NCBI GenBank assembly: GCA_029718625.1
Contig: CM056376.1
Coordinates: forward strand, 108,757,097-108,821,096
Reading direction: 5' to 3'
Length of the DNA: 64,000 nt
From: Synaphobranchus kaupii
Lineage: Eukaryota; Chordata; Actinopteri; Anguilliformes; Synaphobranchidae
Shown: positions 19,392 to 28,916 of the stretch, piece after piece
How the letters are laid out: every line of letters starts with the position of its first letter
Numbering within the stretch: the stretch's first letter is position 1
The notes under the pieces: model-generated
What the model was told of the DNA's origin: nothing
Database searches by the model: none
Seen by the model: the letters and a program-made list of their open reading frames with translations, nothing else
Translations under genes and position numbers: made by a program

Positions 19392-22047
19392 GTACCCCCC
19401 CCCACAAGGGACGGCTTCCAGACGTCCCAATGACAGTCCCAAAAATGTCCAGAACGCCAGGCAGGGTGGGTGGAGGGGGTCCGGAGGAGGGATAAACGGG
19501 TTGCTGGTCAGGAGAGTCAAAAGGAATAGGGGTGACGACTGGGAAAGTTTGTAATGTCCGGAATGCTGAGCAGGGTGGGTGGAGGGGGTCCGGAGGAGGG
19601 ATAATAAATGCCGGAAGGCGGCGCAGGTGATACAGTTCTGGAGGCCGCTGGCGGCGCGGGCAGGACGGCTCTGGAGGACGGCGGCGCAGGCAGGACCGCT
19701 CAGGAGGGCGGCGGCGCAGGCAGGACCGTTCAGGAGGGCGGCGGCGCAGGCAGAACCGTTCAGGAGGGCGGCGGCGCAGGCAAGACCGCTCAGGAGGGCG
19801 GCGGCGCAGGCAGGACCGCTCAGGAGGGTGGCGGCGCAGGCAGGACCGCTCAGGAGGGCGGCGGCGCAGGCAGGACCGCTCAGGAGGGCGGCGGCGCAGG
19901 CAGGACCGCTCAGGAGGGCGGCGGCGCAGGCAGGACCGCTCAGGAGGGCGGCGGCGCAGGCAGGACCGCTCAGGAGGGCGGCGGCGCAGGCAGGACCGCT
20001 CAGGAGGGCGGCGGCGCAGGCAGCACTGCTCAGGAGGGCGGCGGCGCAGGCAGGACCGCTCAGGAGGGCGGCGGCGCAGGCAGGACCGCTCAGGAGGGCG
20101 GCGGCGCAGGCAGGACTGCTCAGGAGGGCGGCGGCGCAGGCAGGACCGCTCAGGAGGGCGGCGGCGACGGCTGCATCGCCGTGGAGGCCGGCGGCGACGG
20201 CTGCATCGCCGTGGAGGCCGGCGGCGACGGCTGCATCGCCGTGGAGGCCGGCGGCGACGGCTGCATCGCCGTGGAGGCCGGCGGCGACGGCTGCATCGCC
20301 GTGGAGGCCGGCGGCGACGGCTGCATCGCCGTGGAGGCCGGCGGCGACGGCTGCATCGCCGTGGAGGCCGGCGGCGACGGCTGCATCGCCGTGGAGGCCG
20401 GCGGCGACGGCTGCATCGCCGTGGAGGCCGGCGGCGACGGCTGCATCGCCGTGGAGGCCGGCGGCGACGGCTGCATCGCCCTGGAAGCCGGCGGCGACTG
20501 AGCGGCTGTAGGTTAGGCGGCCCAGGGACAGGTGGTGTCAGCTGGCTCTGCAGCTCTGGACAGGCGGAAAGCTGGCTCTGCAGCTCGGGACAGGCGGAAA
20601 GCTGGCTCTGCAGCTCGGGACAGGCGGAAATCTGGCTCTGCAGCTCGGGACAGGCGGAAAGCTGGCTCTGCAGCTCGGGACAGGCGGAAAGCTGGCTCTG
20701 CAGCTCGGGACAGGCGGAAAGCTGGCTCTGCAGCTCGGGACAGGCGGAAAGCTGGCTCTGCAGCTCGGGACAGGCGGAAAGCTGGCTCTGCAGCTCGGGA
20801 CAGGCGGAAAGCTGGCTCTGCAGCTCGGGACAGGCGGAAAGCTGGCTCTGCAGCTCGGGACAGGCGGAAAGCTGGCTCTGCAGCTCGGGACAGGCGGAAA
20901 GCTGGCTCTGCAGCTCTGGACAGGCGGAAAGCTGGCTCTGCAGCTGGACAGGAGGGCTGGAAGGGGACCGGACAGGAGGGCTGGAAGGGGACCGGACAGG
21001 AGGGCTGGAAGGGGACCGGACAGGAGGGCTGGAAGGGGACCGGACAGGAGGGCTGGAAGGGGACCGGACAGGAGGGCTGGAAGGGGACCGGACAGGAGGG
21101 CTGGAAGGGGACCGGACAGGAGGGCTGGAAGGGGACCGGACAGGAGGGCTGGAACGTGGCGGGACAGGAGGGCTGGAACGTGGCGGGACAGGAGGGCTGG
21201 AGCGGGACGGGACAGGAGGGCTGGAGCGGGACGGGACAGGAGGGCAGGAGCGGGACGGGACAGGAGGGCTGGAGCGGGACGGGACAGGAGGGCTGGAGCG
21301 GGACGGGACAGGAGGGCTGGAGCGGGACGGGACAGGAGGGCTGGAGCGGGACGGGACAGGAGGGCTGGAGCGGGACGGGACAGGAGGGCTGGAGCGGGAC
21401 GGGACAGGAGGGCTGGAGCGGGACGGGACAGGAGGGCTGGAGCGGGACGGGACAGGAGGGCTGGAGCGGGACGGGACAGGAGGGCTGGAGCGGGACGGGA
21501 CAGGAGGGCTGGAGCGGGACGGAAAAGGAGGGCTGGAGCGGGACGGAAAAGGAGGGCTGGAGCGGGACGGGACAGGAGGGCTGGAGCGGGACGGGACAGG
21601 AGGGCTGGAGCGGGACGGGACAGGAGGGCTGGAGCGGGACGGGACAGGAGGGCTGGAGCGGGACGGGACAGGGGCAAACACAGATGGGTGGAAAATGGAT
21701 CCTCCGTCGACGGGTAGCTGAGTCCGTCGACGGAGCCGGGAACCAGGACCCCCTTGTCTTCTCCTGGGCCCATAGTTTCCCGGACACAGGACCAGGCGGG
21801 TCCCATTGAAGGGTGACAGTTGGGGTTGGGTAGTTGAAGGGGTAATGGGCTCAGGGCTGGCCGGCTGGAGGGTAAGGACTCCGAGTCCAACGGAGTGAGA
21901 GGTGGGCTGATAAACGGTCCGGGGTGATGGGTGGTGGTCGGCATGCCGACGGGCAAACTCAGGATTCTGCCCCCAGATTCCCATGAGGTATTCCTCATAG
22001 GAGGTGTTGTCAAAATAGGGGTCAAAGAAAAAACCCTGAGTCGCCAT
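19252..22047 (-). CDS. Repeat-built ORF of the LTR element, function unknown
   Basis: A frame of about 930 residues on the minus strand from ATG at 22047 (MATQGFFFDPYFDN). It is open further upstream into the 5' LTR and ends inside the 3' LTR. The N-terminal 120 or so residues are non-repetitive. Then come about 20 copies of PVPSRSSP, 8 of PVRSPSSP, about 14 of QLSACPELQS, 11 of RRCSRRRRPP and about 16 of RSCLRRRPPE, all in frame. The C-terminus ends in a hydrophobic stretch (LSVLFLYLLLFFLFSF) read from the LTR. I recognise no gag, nucleocapsid zinc knuckle or enzyme motif. All repeat units are multiples of three, so other frames on both strands are open too, and an open frame is weak evidence for a protein. 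The frame could be real, an Arg-rich nucleic-acid binder, or a by-product. Confidence 0.4.
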   Translation of the reverse strand: MATQGFFFDPYFDNTSYEEYLMGIWGQNPEFARRHADHHPSPRTVYQPTSHSVGLGVLTLQPASPEPITPSTTQPQLSPFNGTRLVLCPGNYGPRRRQGGPGSRLRRRTQLPVDGGSIFHPSVFAPVPSRSSPPVPSRSSPPVPSRSSPPVPSRSSPPVPSRSSPPFPSRSSPPFPSRSSPPVPSRSSPPVPSRSSPPVPSRSSPPVPSRSSPPVPSRSSPPVPSRSSPPVPSRSSPPVPSRSSPPVPSRSSPPVPSRSSPPVPSRSCPPVPSRSSPPVPSRSSPPVPPRSSPPVPPRSSPPVRSPSSPPVRSPSSPPVRSPSSPPVRSPSSPPVRSPSSPPVRSPSSPPVRSPSSPPVRSPSSPPVQLQSQLSACPELQSQLSACPELQSQLSACPELQSQLSACPELQSQLSACPELQSQLSACPELQSQLSACPELQSQLSACPELQSQLSACPELQSQLSACPELQSQISACPELQSQLSACPELQSQLSACPELQSQLTPPVPGPPNLQPLSRRRLPGRCSRRRRPPRRCSRRRRPPRRCSRRRRPPRRCSRRRRPPRRCSRRRRPPRRCSRRRRPPRRCSRRRRPPRRCSRRRRPPRRCSRRRRPPRRCSRRRRPPRRCSRRRRPPERSCLRRRPPEQSCLRRRPPERSCLRRRPPERSCLRRRPPEQCCLRRRPPERSCLRRRPPERSCLRRRPPERSCLRRRPPERSCLRRRPPERSCLRRRPPERSCLRRHPPERSCLRRRPPERSCLRRRPPERFCLRRRPPERSCLRRRPPERSCLRRRPPEPSCPRRQRPPELYHLRRLPAFIIPPPDPLHPPCSAFRTLQTFPVVTPIPFDSPDQQPVYPSSGPPPPTLPGVLDIFGTVIGTSGSRPLWGGVLLGSCNLSVLFLYLLLFFLFSFPRDCQSAFHVSEIPPPVFVIALFG
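19392..19419 (-). promoter_or_regulatory. Polypurine tract next to the 3' LTR
   Basis: On the minus strand, TTGTGGGGGGGGGTAC lies immediately before TGTTAG of the LTR. This is where the plus-strand primer of an LTR element is expected. It fixes the element's orientation. Confidence 0.75.
19681..20160. repeat. 30-bp minisatellite, 16 copies
   Basis: The unit contains GCAGGCAGGACCGCTCAGG. The 16 copies are nearly identical, with scattered single substitutions. The minus-strand translation is the RSCLRRRPPE repeat. Confidence 0.95.
20161..20495. repeat. 30-bp minisatellite, 11 copies
   Basis: The unit contains GACGGCTGCATCGCCGTGG. Ten copies are identical and the eleventh has two or so changes. 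The minus-strand translation is the RRCSRRRRPP repeat. The unit length equals that of the previous array but the sequence is different. Confidence 0.95.
20541..20946. repeat. 30-bp minisatellite, about 14 copies
   Basis: The unit contains GCAGCTCGGGACAGGCGG. It translates on the minus strand as QLSACPELQS. Only three or four copies differ by a base. Confidence 0.95.
20946..21672. repeat. 24-bp minisatellite, about 30 copies in sub-blocks
   Basis: The unit is GACAGGAGGGCTGGA plus nine variable bases. The first 8 copies carry AGGGGACCG, 2 carry ACGTGGCGG and about 20 carry GCGGGACGG. Translation gives PVRSPSSP and PVPSRSSP. The blocks show successive rounds of local expansion of one variant at a time. 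Confidence 0.95.
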
Positions 22048-22080
22048 GAGCCCGCTGGATCCAAACTGGCGAGTTCCTTC

Positions 22081-23175
22081 TGTTAGGTGTCGTGGGGGAA
22101 GGACCCAAACGCAGGCAGGAGTATGAAAAACCGAAGTTTTAATAGGGGCAAGGCAGCAATCCGAGGTAAGACAGGCAGGGTCAAAAACTGGGGAGACAGG
22201 CAAAGAAACTAAACACAGTCCAAAGAATGGTCAAGGAACAGGCAGGGGTCGTAACCGGGAAGGCACAGCAACGGTACAAAAGCGGAATCCAAAACAAGGT
22301 CGCGAGAACACAGGCAGGGGTCAAAACCGGGGAGGCGTAAGAGGAACAAAAAGAGAACAAAACAGACTAACTACAAAACAAAACAACAACAGGCAAAAAC
22401 TAGGGAAACAAAAACTCGGAAATAGAATAAACAAAACTCGGGCAGAAACTCAGACGGAAACACAGAAGCAGAATATACTAAGGAACTCGCGAAGAACACT
22501 GAAATGACAAGGTATATATACACAGAGGGAGACAGACATAATGGGAATCAGGTGTGTGGAAACAGGGAGGGGAGATTGCTCACAGGTGAGAACAGTGAGG
22601 GTTAACAGGGACCAATAAAACAATGACAGGGGAAACGTAAGACACGGACTGGAATGCACATAGACACAATGATAACAAACGGCCTGGAGTTAGCAGGTAA
22701 ACAAGTGCACAGCTCAGATTAGAAAAACACGAAAGTGGACACATATGCAGAGAATGCGAAATCACAGAACGATGCAGGGATAGGATAACGAGAAGGGAAA
22801 AGACAGCTGCAGGTAGAAACTCAAGATGAATTAGTAATGTTAGTAGTGAACTCTAGAACCCTAATGTTAGTAGGTTAGTATTATATACACATGTTAGTTT
22901 GTTAGCAGGTTAGTATTAAATCTAATCTAACAGTTAGTATGATTAGTACATTAGTATTATATACAAATATAAATAAAGTCAGAAGGAAGAAAACGAGATA
23001 TACGAAATACAGAAGAAACCTGAATGTTCCCAAAATCACCCGAATAGTGCAATGACAAAGACAGGGGGTGGAATCTCAGAAACATGGAACGCGGACTGAC
23101 AATCGCGAGGGAAGGAAAACAGGAAAAATAATAACAAATAAAGAAATAAGACAGACAGATTACAGGATCCTAACA
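22081..23175 (-). repeat. 5' LTR of the non-autonomous element
   Basis: 1095 bp, essentially identical to 18299-19391. On the minus strand it precedes the internal region, which starts GAAGGAACTCGCCAG and reaches the ORF's ATG after about 34 bases. Confidence 0.9.
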
Positions 23176-23180
23176 GAAAC

Positions 23181-23835
23181 ATCTAGTACATTTGCATGCA
23201 AAACTACAAACATTTTAGGGCATATTATTGCATACCAGAGCATTACATATTAATTCAAGTGTTTAAGACCTAGGGAGATGAATTACCTTGCTATAGTGGT
23301 TCGGAATCTAGGGGGTTATAAAATTTATATTTAGTAGTTGGAGAGATGATGTTTTCCTTGTTTAGTGGGTGTGTATAGTCTTCTTTTTGATCCTGTCCTT
23401 ATAGAGTTGCTCATGGTTACAGCACTGTAAAGCAGCCATTTTGCTCACAATGTCCATGTTTTTGTTTAGAAAAGCATTGGATTGCTGAATGATGATTATT
23501 ATGTACCTGCCTAGCAGACACTGTTAGCCAGAGCCACTTTCTCAACTTTCACATACTAAAACTTTTATAGCACAGAAATTCTATATTGTTGAAGCAATTC
23601 TGCTTAAGCACCTTGTTCAATGGTACAATCACAGTGCATCTCCTGGGAATCAAATGTGTGACCCACAACTTAAAAGTCCAGTTTTGTATCCATTGCGCAG
23701 TACACCTTGTGCCCTCCCTCAAAGTAAAATGTAAAAGGACATTTTGGACAAAACATTTGCATTCTAAAGACATTATTGTTTTGTCAGCTTAAAGAGACAA
23801 AGCATTTGGGACTGTTACAAGCATACAGATGTTAA
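23181..23835. other. No gene; possible old SINE remnant
   Basis: A stretch at about 23600-23710 (CACCTTGTTCAATGGTACAATC, then CTGGGAATCAAATGTGTGACC) resembles the head of the minus-strand SINEs seen elsewhere in the window, but it is badly decayed. Confidence 0.35.
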
Positions 23836-23837
23836 GC

Positions 23838-23879
23838 GTACGTACGTACGTACGTACATACATACATACACACACACAG
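23838..23879. repeat. (GTAC)n/(ATAC)n/(CA)n microsatellite
   Basis: A short compound tract: ACGT/GTAC tetranucleotides grading into CATA and then CA repeats. Confidence 0.9.
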
Positions 23880-23928
23880 TCCTAACTGAGAGAAGTGACA
23901 CTGACCATTTGTGCAGCCATTTATTATT

Positions 23929-24404
23929 AGGTGTGGTTGTGAAACCACACCTATTGTTATTCACCATACTTATTATTATTCCGGCAATCTCCTCCTACAC
24001 CATTCACACCATCGACACCATTCATACCTCATATTATAACTTCATACACCCTCCAGGTTGCTATTACGTTTTACCTTTATACCACATACACTTTTTCAGA
24101 TAATTGACCTTTTTTTCGCCAAAAGAATTAATGGGAGTCAATGGGCACGTTTTGAAAACCGATGCAATAGAATGTGGATGCTGTAACATATTACACTGCA
24201 TATGACATCACAATGCCTTCCTCTATAACACTGTTAAGACCCAACAATACTATCCCAGATGATTTGACTGTACCTTTCTGTGCTTTCATCACAATTCATT
24301 GCACTATAGGCTACCATATTACCATCTTTCTATACCATTCCCAGCAATTGATACCACTGCGAAGTAAATACACCTACAATTTCTTCAGGAATTGTTAATC
24401 TAGC
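23929..24404. mobile_element. Hairpin-ended interspersed repeat, copy 1
   Basis: The repeat starts with a perfect hairpin: AGGTGTGGTT (23929-23938), loop GTGA, AACCACACCT (23943-23952). It ends near CACCTACAATTTCTTCAGG followed by AATTGTTAATCTA. A second copy with the same internal blocks (CACAATGCCTTCCTCT, ATCCCAGATGATTTGAC) and the same end lies at 25617-26998. It has no coding capacity and I cannot assign it to a superfamily. Confidence 0.65.
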
Positions 24405-24591
24405 AGCTTAACTTTTAGATGTTTGAGAATAGGGTTTAAGAACATTATGAAAACCATGTGGAAAACTGACTGTCTAATTTATGTCACAAGATATAAAAAA
24501 ATCGATAGTAGGCTAATCCAGTAAATGCAACTATGGTTTCTGACGAGAACATCAACACCTTCACAAAGCATCAAATGCTGTCACGTAACGT

Positions 24592-24778
24592 TACATTACA
24601 TTACATTCATTTAGCAGACGCTTTTATCCAAAGCGACGTACAGTAAGTGCATACAGAGACATAATCAAGATCACTACAGAACAGACAAGACAAAGCACAT
24701 CCTTCCATAATGTAGCAGCTATCCCTAGTAATGAACGTTGACTGTAGTTCACAGTAAGCTGTGGGTAAATCAGCAAAC
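24592..24778 (-). mobile_element. L2 LINE 3' tail, inverted copy
   Basis: On the plus strand it starts with TTACATTACATTACAT and TTTAGCAGACGCTTTTATCC, the inverse of an L2 3' end with (TGTAA)n repeats. It matches the complement of 26536-26728 over about 185 bp. Only the tail is present, as usual for 5'-truncated insertions. Confidence 0.85.
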
Positions 24779-25616
24779 GTTAAGTTACAAAACACAATTG
24801 TTAACAAAAGATATTTTTAGCGTTGTTGCAATTTTTGCCTATGTTTTAGCTAAATGCTCATCTACTAATCACTCCATTCAACGTTATTCAACAAATTCTG
24901 ATTTACGTCTTAATAACGTTAGCACAAACAACTTGCTAACAAAACATGACAAAAGCATAAGCCAGCTAGGCTACTGTGGTTAAGCTACCAGGAAAAACAA
25001 ACCTTTCACTGCATGAAAATGCCAAGGTGACAGGTGCCAGTAGCCTACGTTAGCAAATCTAAATGCAATCGATTATGACATAGCTACAGCAAATAAACTA
25101 TCCGCTACACATGATTGGGTTATAATCTCAAGTTTATGTGAGTCAACAAAGTTAAATTTAAAAAAATTACTATTAGCCAAATGAAGAAGATGATTAGAAC
25201 GCTGAATTCAGCACACGACATGTGGTTTGGACTTCACAAAATGGTGAGATTGTAATCGGAATCAGAGTTTATTGAATAAAGTAGATAAATCAGTAAATGA
25301 GCATTTGGTTAAAACCTAGGCAAAAATTGAATGAACACATATTTTTCTACAGTCTATTAATTGAGCACAATAGTCCGAATCAGCACACTTACCTACTATT
25401 TGAGTATGCCAGTTGAGTATACTTAGCCTTACCCACGTGGCCAAATTGAGTGTTCTCAATATCCCCAGATGATATAGCCAAAGAGTGTAAAGGAAACTGA
25501 TATAGCCTACTTATGTCCGGGTTTATATGGAAGATATTTTGCATACTGCATGTCACTGCAGTATAGCCTAACAGTAAGCAGTATGCTAGTACACAGGACG
25601 CAGTAAATAGGGCATT
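24779..25616. other. No recognisable feature
   Basis: AT-rich sequence with no coding or repeat signal that I can name. Confidence 0.45.
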
Positions 25617-25656
25617 CACAATGCCTTCCTCTAAAACACTATTATGACCCAACAAT

Positions 25657-26728
25657 AAGGAAAGGATATTTGCTTGTCTGTCTGACATCTCTGGATGGCT
25701 ACCCATCACCTGAAGCTCAACCTTGACAAGACGGAGCTCCTCTTCATGTCATACAAGACCTCCCTACTACATGAACTCTTCATCATCGTTGACGGGACCA
25801 TGGTGGCTGCCTCCCGCTCTGCAAGGAACCTGGGGGTGATCCTGGACAACCAGCTGGAGTTCAAAGAACACATCAGGGCAACGGCACAGTCCTGCAGGTT
25901 CCTCCTGTACAACATCAGAATGATTTGACCGTACCTGGCCACCTACTCCACCAAGCTTCTTGTCCAGACCATGGTCACCTCACACCTGGACTACTGTAAC
26001 TCCCTGCTTGCAAGCCTACCAGCCTGCGCCATTCTGCCTCTTCAACTGATCCAGAACGCAGCTGGCCGGCTTGTGTTCAACCTCCTAAAATTTTGTCATG
26101 TCACCCCCCCTGCTGAGGTCACTCCACTGGCTGCCAGTTGCAGCAAGGATCAGGTTCAAAGTTCTGACCCTGGCCTACACTGCAGCCAATAGGACAGTCC
26201 CCACCTACCTGCAGGACTTAATCCAGCTAAGTTCCTGCTCGACCACTTCGCTCTTCTACAGCAGGGCGACTCGCACTTCCCCCCCTCCGTGTCTTTCGCT
26301 TGTCCCGACTGAGGAGCTTTTCCACTCTAGCTCCTCAGTGGTGGAACAAACTCCTCATTCCCCTATGTTCTACTCCAACACTGCCTGCGTTCCATCGTGG
26401 CCTGAAGACACACCTCTTCAGACTCTACCTTGACTGATACTAATCTAGGACCTTTTTTCATGGTACTTGTTCCATGTGTTTTACTGTCTGTTGGTTATAC
26501 TTTATAATATTATTTAGATTAATAGAATTATAGTATAGCTGATTTACCCACAGCTTACTGTGAACTACATTCAATGTTCATTACTAGGGATAGCTGCTAT
26601 GTTATGTGAAGGATGTGCTTTGTCTTATCTGTTCTGTAGTTACTTTGATGACCTTTCTGTATGCACTTATTGTATGTCGCTTTGGATAAAAGCGCCTGCT
26701 AAATGACTGTAATGTAATGTAATACTAT
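25657..26728 (+). mobile_element. 5'-truncated L2 LINE
   Basis: About 1.07 kb containing the end of ORF2, a 3' UTR and the L2 tail GGATAAAAGCGCCTGCTAAA followed by (TGTAA)n-type repeats at about 26705-26728. It is inserted in copy 2 of the hairpin-ended repeat after CCAACAAT. It belongs to a different L2 group from the one at 12751-18045, which ends in (TTA)n. Confidence 0.87.
25690..26434 (+). pseudogene. L2 reverse transcriptase C-terminus, broken
   Basis: The frame from 25690 reads HHLKLNLDKTELLF and SARNLGVILDNQLEF, the region just after the reverse transcriptase active site. A TGA at about 25926 interrupts NIRMI-PYLATYSTKLL. The expected codon is CGA, so this looks like CpG decay. The frame continues with VTSHLDYCNSLLASLP and LIQNAAGRLVFN. 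A run of C at about 26103-26109 then shifts it, and the continuation RSLHWLPVAARIRFKVL lies in the next frame. It is non-functional. Confidence 0.87.
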
Positions 26729-27084
26729 CCCAGATGATTTGACATTAGCTTTTTGTTCTTTCATCACAATTCATTACTTTGTATCACTTCCAGGTTCTTT
26801 AGACTACTTACCACAAAATAGGCTACATCACTTAACACTTTCACCTTCACTAGATCCCTAACCGCATTACCAGTTCATGCCATTTCCACCTTTTATTTTC
26901 CACCTCATACTATACCATATTAGCATCTTTCTATGCCAGCAATTGATAACACTGTGAAGCAACCACACCTACAATTTCTTTCGGAATTGTTAATCTAGTT
27001 TTCAATGCTATTCTCACCAAAACTGACTGATATCTATTTGCTTTTGCTGAGGCAACCTTGTCCTGGGCAGCTTTCAAGTTTTGC

Positions 27085-27250
27085 ATTTGATCCCTTTTAC
27101 GAAGCGGCTGCATTTCCGCCACTGGAACGGTCAAGGTTAAGCACCTTGCTGCAGGGGAGAAGCATCGGTGACTCACCCGGGAATCAAACCTGCACACTCC
27201 CAGTTACAAGTGCCCAGGTCATTAACTACTGCACTGCACGGCCTCGTGGG
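27085..27250 (-). mobile_element. tRNA-derived SINE, partial
   Basis: Read on the minus strand from 27250, the head CGTGCAGTGCAGTAGTTAA (A-box-like) is followed by GGTTTGATTCCCGGG (a B box close to GGTTCGANTCC) and an AGCAAGGTGCTTAACC block. The L2-like tail is not visible. This is a SINE rather than a tRNA gene because the cloverleaf arms do not pair. Confidence 0.55.
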
Positions 27251-28916
27251 AAACGCTGACAGAAGCGTTCCTGTGCTGTATGCGCTAGTTTCATGATCGC
27301 CTGCAGAGTCCCTCTCATCACTGTGTTCATAGAATATAAACACTTCATGCCTGGTCCATGCCAGGAAGCTGACAATGACAAATACTCTTTATCCCTGTAA
27401 ACAGCTTCTTTTTTGTTCCCCACACAGCATTTTCAGGCTCAGTACTCCAGCATATTTAATCTGCACAACATATCTAGGTTACTTGAGTGCACATGAACAT
27501 GCATGCACACCTACATATGCTACAAATGCATCCAGTTATTATGGAAGGAGCTAGGCGTTTCTCTGGAAAATATGTCATGCCTATTAGCATACAGACAGCC
27601 ATTTACAAATATTTCCACTGAAGTTTTCAAGATAATAACTCAGCTGTTTAGAACTATGTAGCTCTTTCTAGGATGTAACACGATTGGTATTGTAGTCTAT
27701 TTTAGCTCACAATACCAATATCTGTCCGATGAACAAAGACCATTCAGCAGAAGCAGTTTCCGCACAGCTTTTTTGTGTAAACAGCATCAGCAAAGAAACC
27801 ATAGAAGAAGTGAGATGCAATGGCTGCATTTCCATTCGCAATAATTTTAGCAACTTGATGATGTTACGTCCCAATTTTTTTATGTCTCTCTAATGGACTG
27901 AGCATTGTGTGCATAAAAATGAAAGGTGGTCAACTGTCATGCTTTAAAAAAGCATGCTTGACCTTTGCTTGTTTGCTTAGTGAACAGTTTGGGGAAAATG
28001 CTAAATAATTGGTTTAAATATGTAATAAGATAAACAGAGAATTTAAATCCCCAGAAAACGCATCCGACATCTTGGTTACATCATTAAAGGCATAGTTCAC
28101 TTTCTGCTGTTTTTCAATATTACAATAGTACAGTTTTAGGGCATGTTTTCCAGATAGGATTTATGTGAAATTAATGCTTCTGACCTGCTGGCTTTATAAT
28201 GACTGGTACAGGGGAATTGGGGGTTTGTGGTCTAAAGCAATAAAATATACAAACAGCTTGTACATATCAAAAATAGTGTAAACTCCCTTTACTTACACTA
28301 ATGCTGAAAAGATATTTTAAAACACCAGAAAATTATAAGTATAGCCCTCACTGACCGAAAGATGGGATTCTGCTCCAATCACTGAATCAGCAAACACCTG
28401 TCTTTTGACATTCTGAGTGAAATTTAGCTAATGACAGCAAGGTGAGCACTCAGCTAAATGCAAATGTCAGGCTGCAGCAGAAGAAGATACATGCTTGTAC
28501 CAATAACTGCAAATGGGCATGTGGTGCAAGTAAAATTACCATGACACGCCACACAAAACAATATATATACTTGTAGTGCTTATGAAGGTGTTGTGTAGTC
28601 ATTAGATAGGCCTTATGAAGGACCATTCATAGAAAGTGTCACTGTTCATTTTGTCAATATGCCAGCAACTACATTAGTATCAACAGCAACCAAACAATGC
28701 CTCAGGAAGACAGCATGATAAGTGGAAGCTGTCACGGAGTGAGTGTTGAACATGGGTCAGCACTGAACTGCCGCTCCTCTTGTTAGCCAACACAATGGGC
28801 AGTAATGTGTGGCTGTCCTTAATACCTGAGACCACTTTAAGGGCATGGACTTATTCTGAATGATGAACACCTTGGCATACAAATCATCTGCTTTACCACA
28901 CCAAAACAAACTCTGA
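27251..28916. other. No gene recognised
   Basis: Sequence from about 28085 (TTAAAGGCATAGTTCAC) resembles the terminus of a common fish DNA repeat, but no matching inverted end is present. The rest is unremarkable. Confidence 0.4.

Larger units (their letters stand above)
18299..23175 (-). mobile_element. Young non-autonomous LTR retroelement
   Basis: The 4877-bp element is bounded by direct LTRs starting TGTTAG and ending CTAACA. A perfect 5-bp target duplication GAAAC lies at 18294-18298 and 23176-23180. The LTRs (18299-19391 and 22081-23175) differ, as far as I can see, mainly by one 2-bp indel (ACATGCAG against ACATATGCAG), so insertion was recent. The polypurine run G9 next to the 18299-19391 LTR puts the element on the minus strand, with the 5' LTR at the right. 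There is no protease, reverse transcriptase, RNase H or integrase, so it must use another element's enzymes. I could not identify a tRNA primer site with confidence. Confidence 0.93.
25617..26998. mobile_element. Hairpin-ended repeat, copy 2, split by an L2 insertion
   Basis: The left part (25617-25656, CACAATGCCTTCCTCTAAAAC to CCCAACAAT) and the right part (26729-26998, ATCCCAGATGATTTGAC to GTTAATCTA) join to give the order seen in copy 1. The L2 fragment sits between them. The 5' hairpin end is missing here, but the right end keeps AACCACACCTACAATTTC. Confidence 0.65.

Noticed and set aside
19579..21809. Long plus-strand frames of 297-425 codons inside the LTR element
   Set aside because: They are antisense to the element's own orientation, as set by the polypurine tract. 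They are open because all repeat units are multiples of three.
20538..22064. Second long minus-strand frame (508 codons) starting at 22064
   Set aside because: It overlaps the frame starting at 22047, ends midway through the third array and does not span all repeat families. I preferred the frame that runs through all five, without being sure that either is translated.
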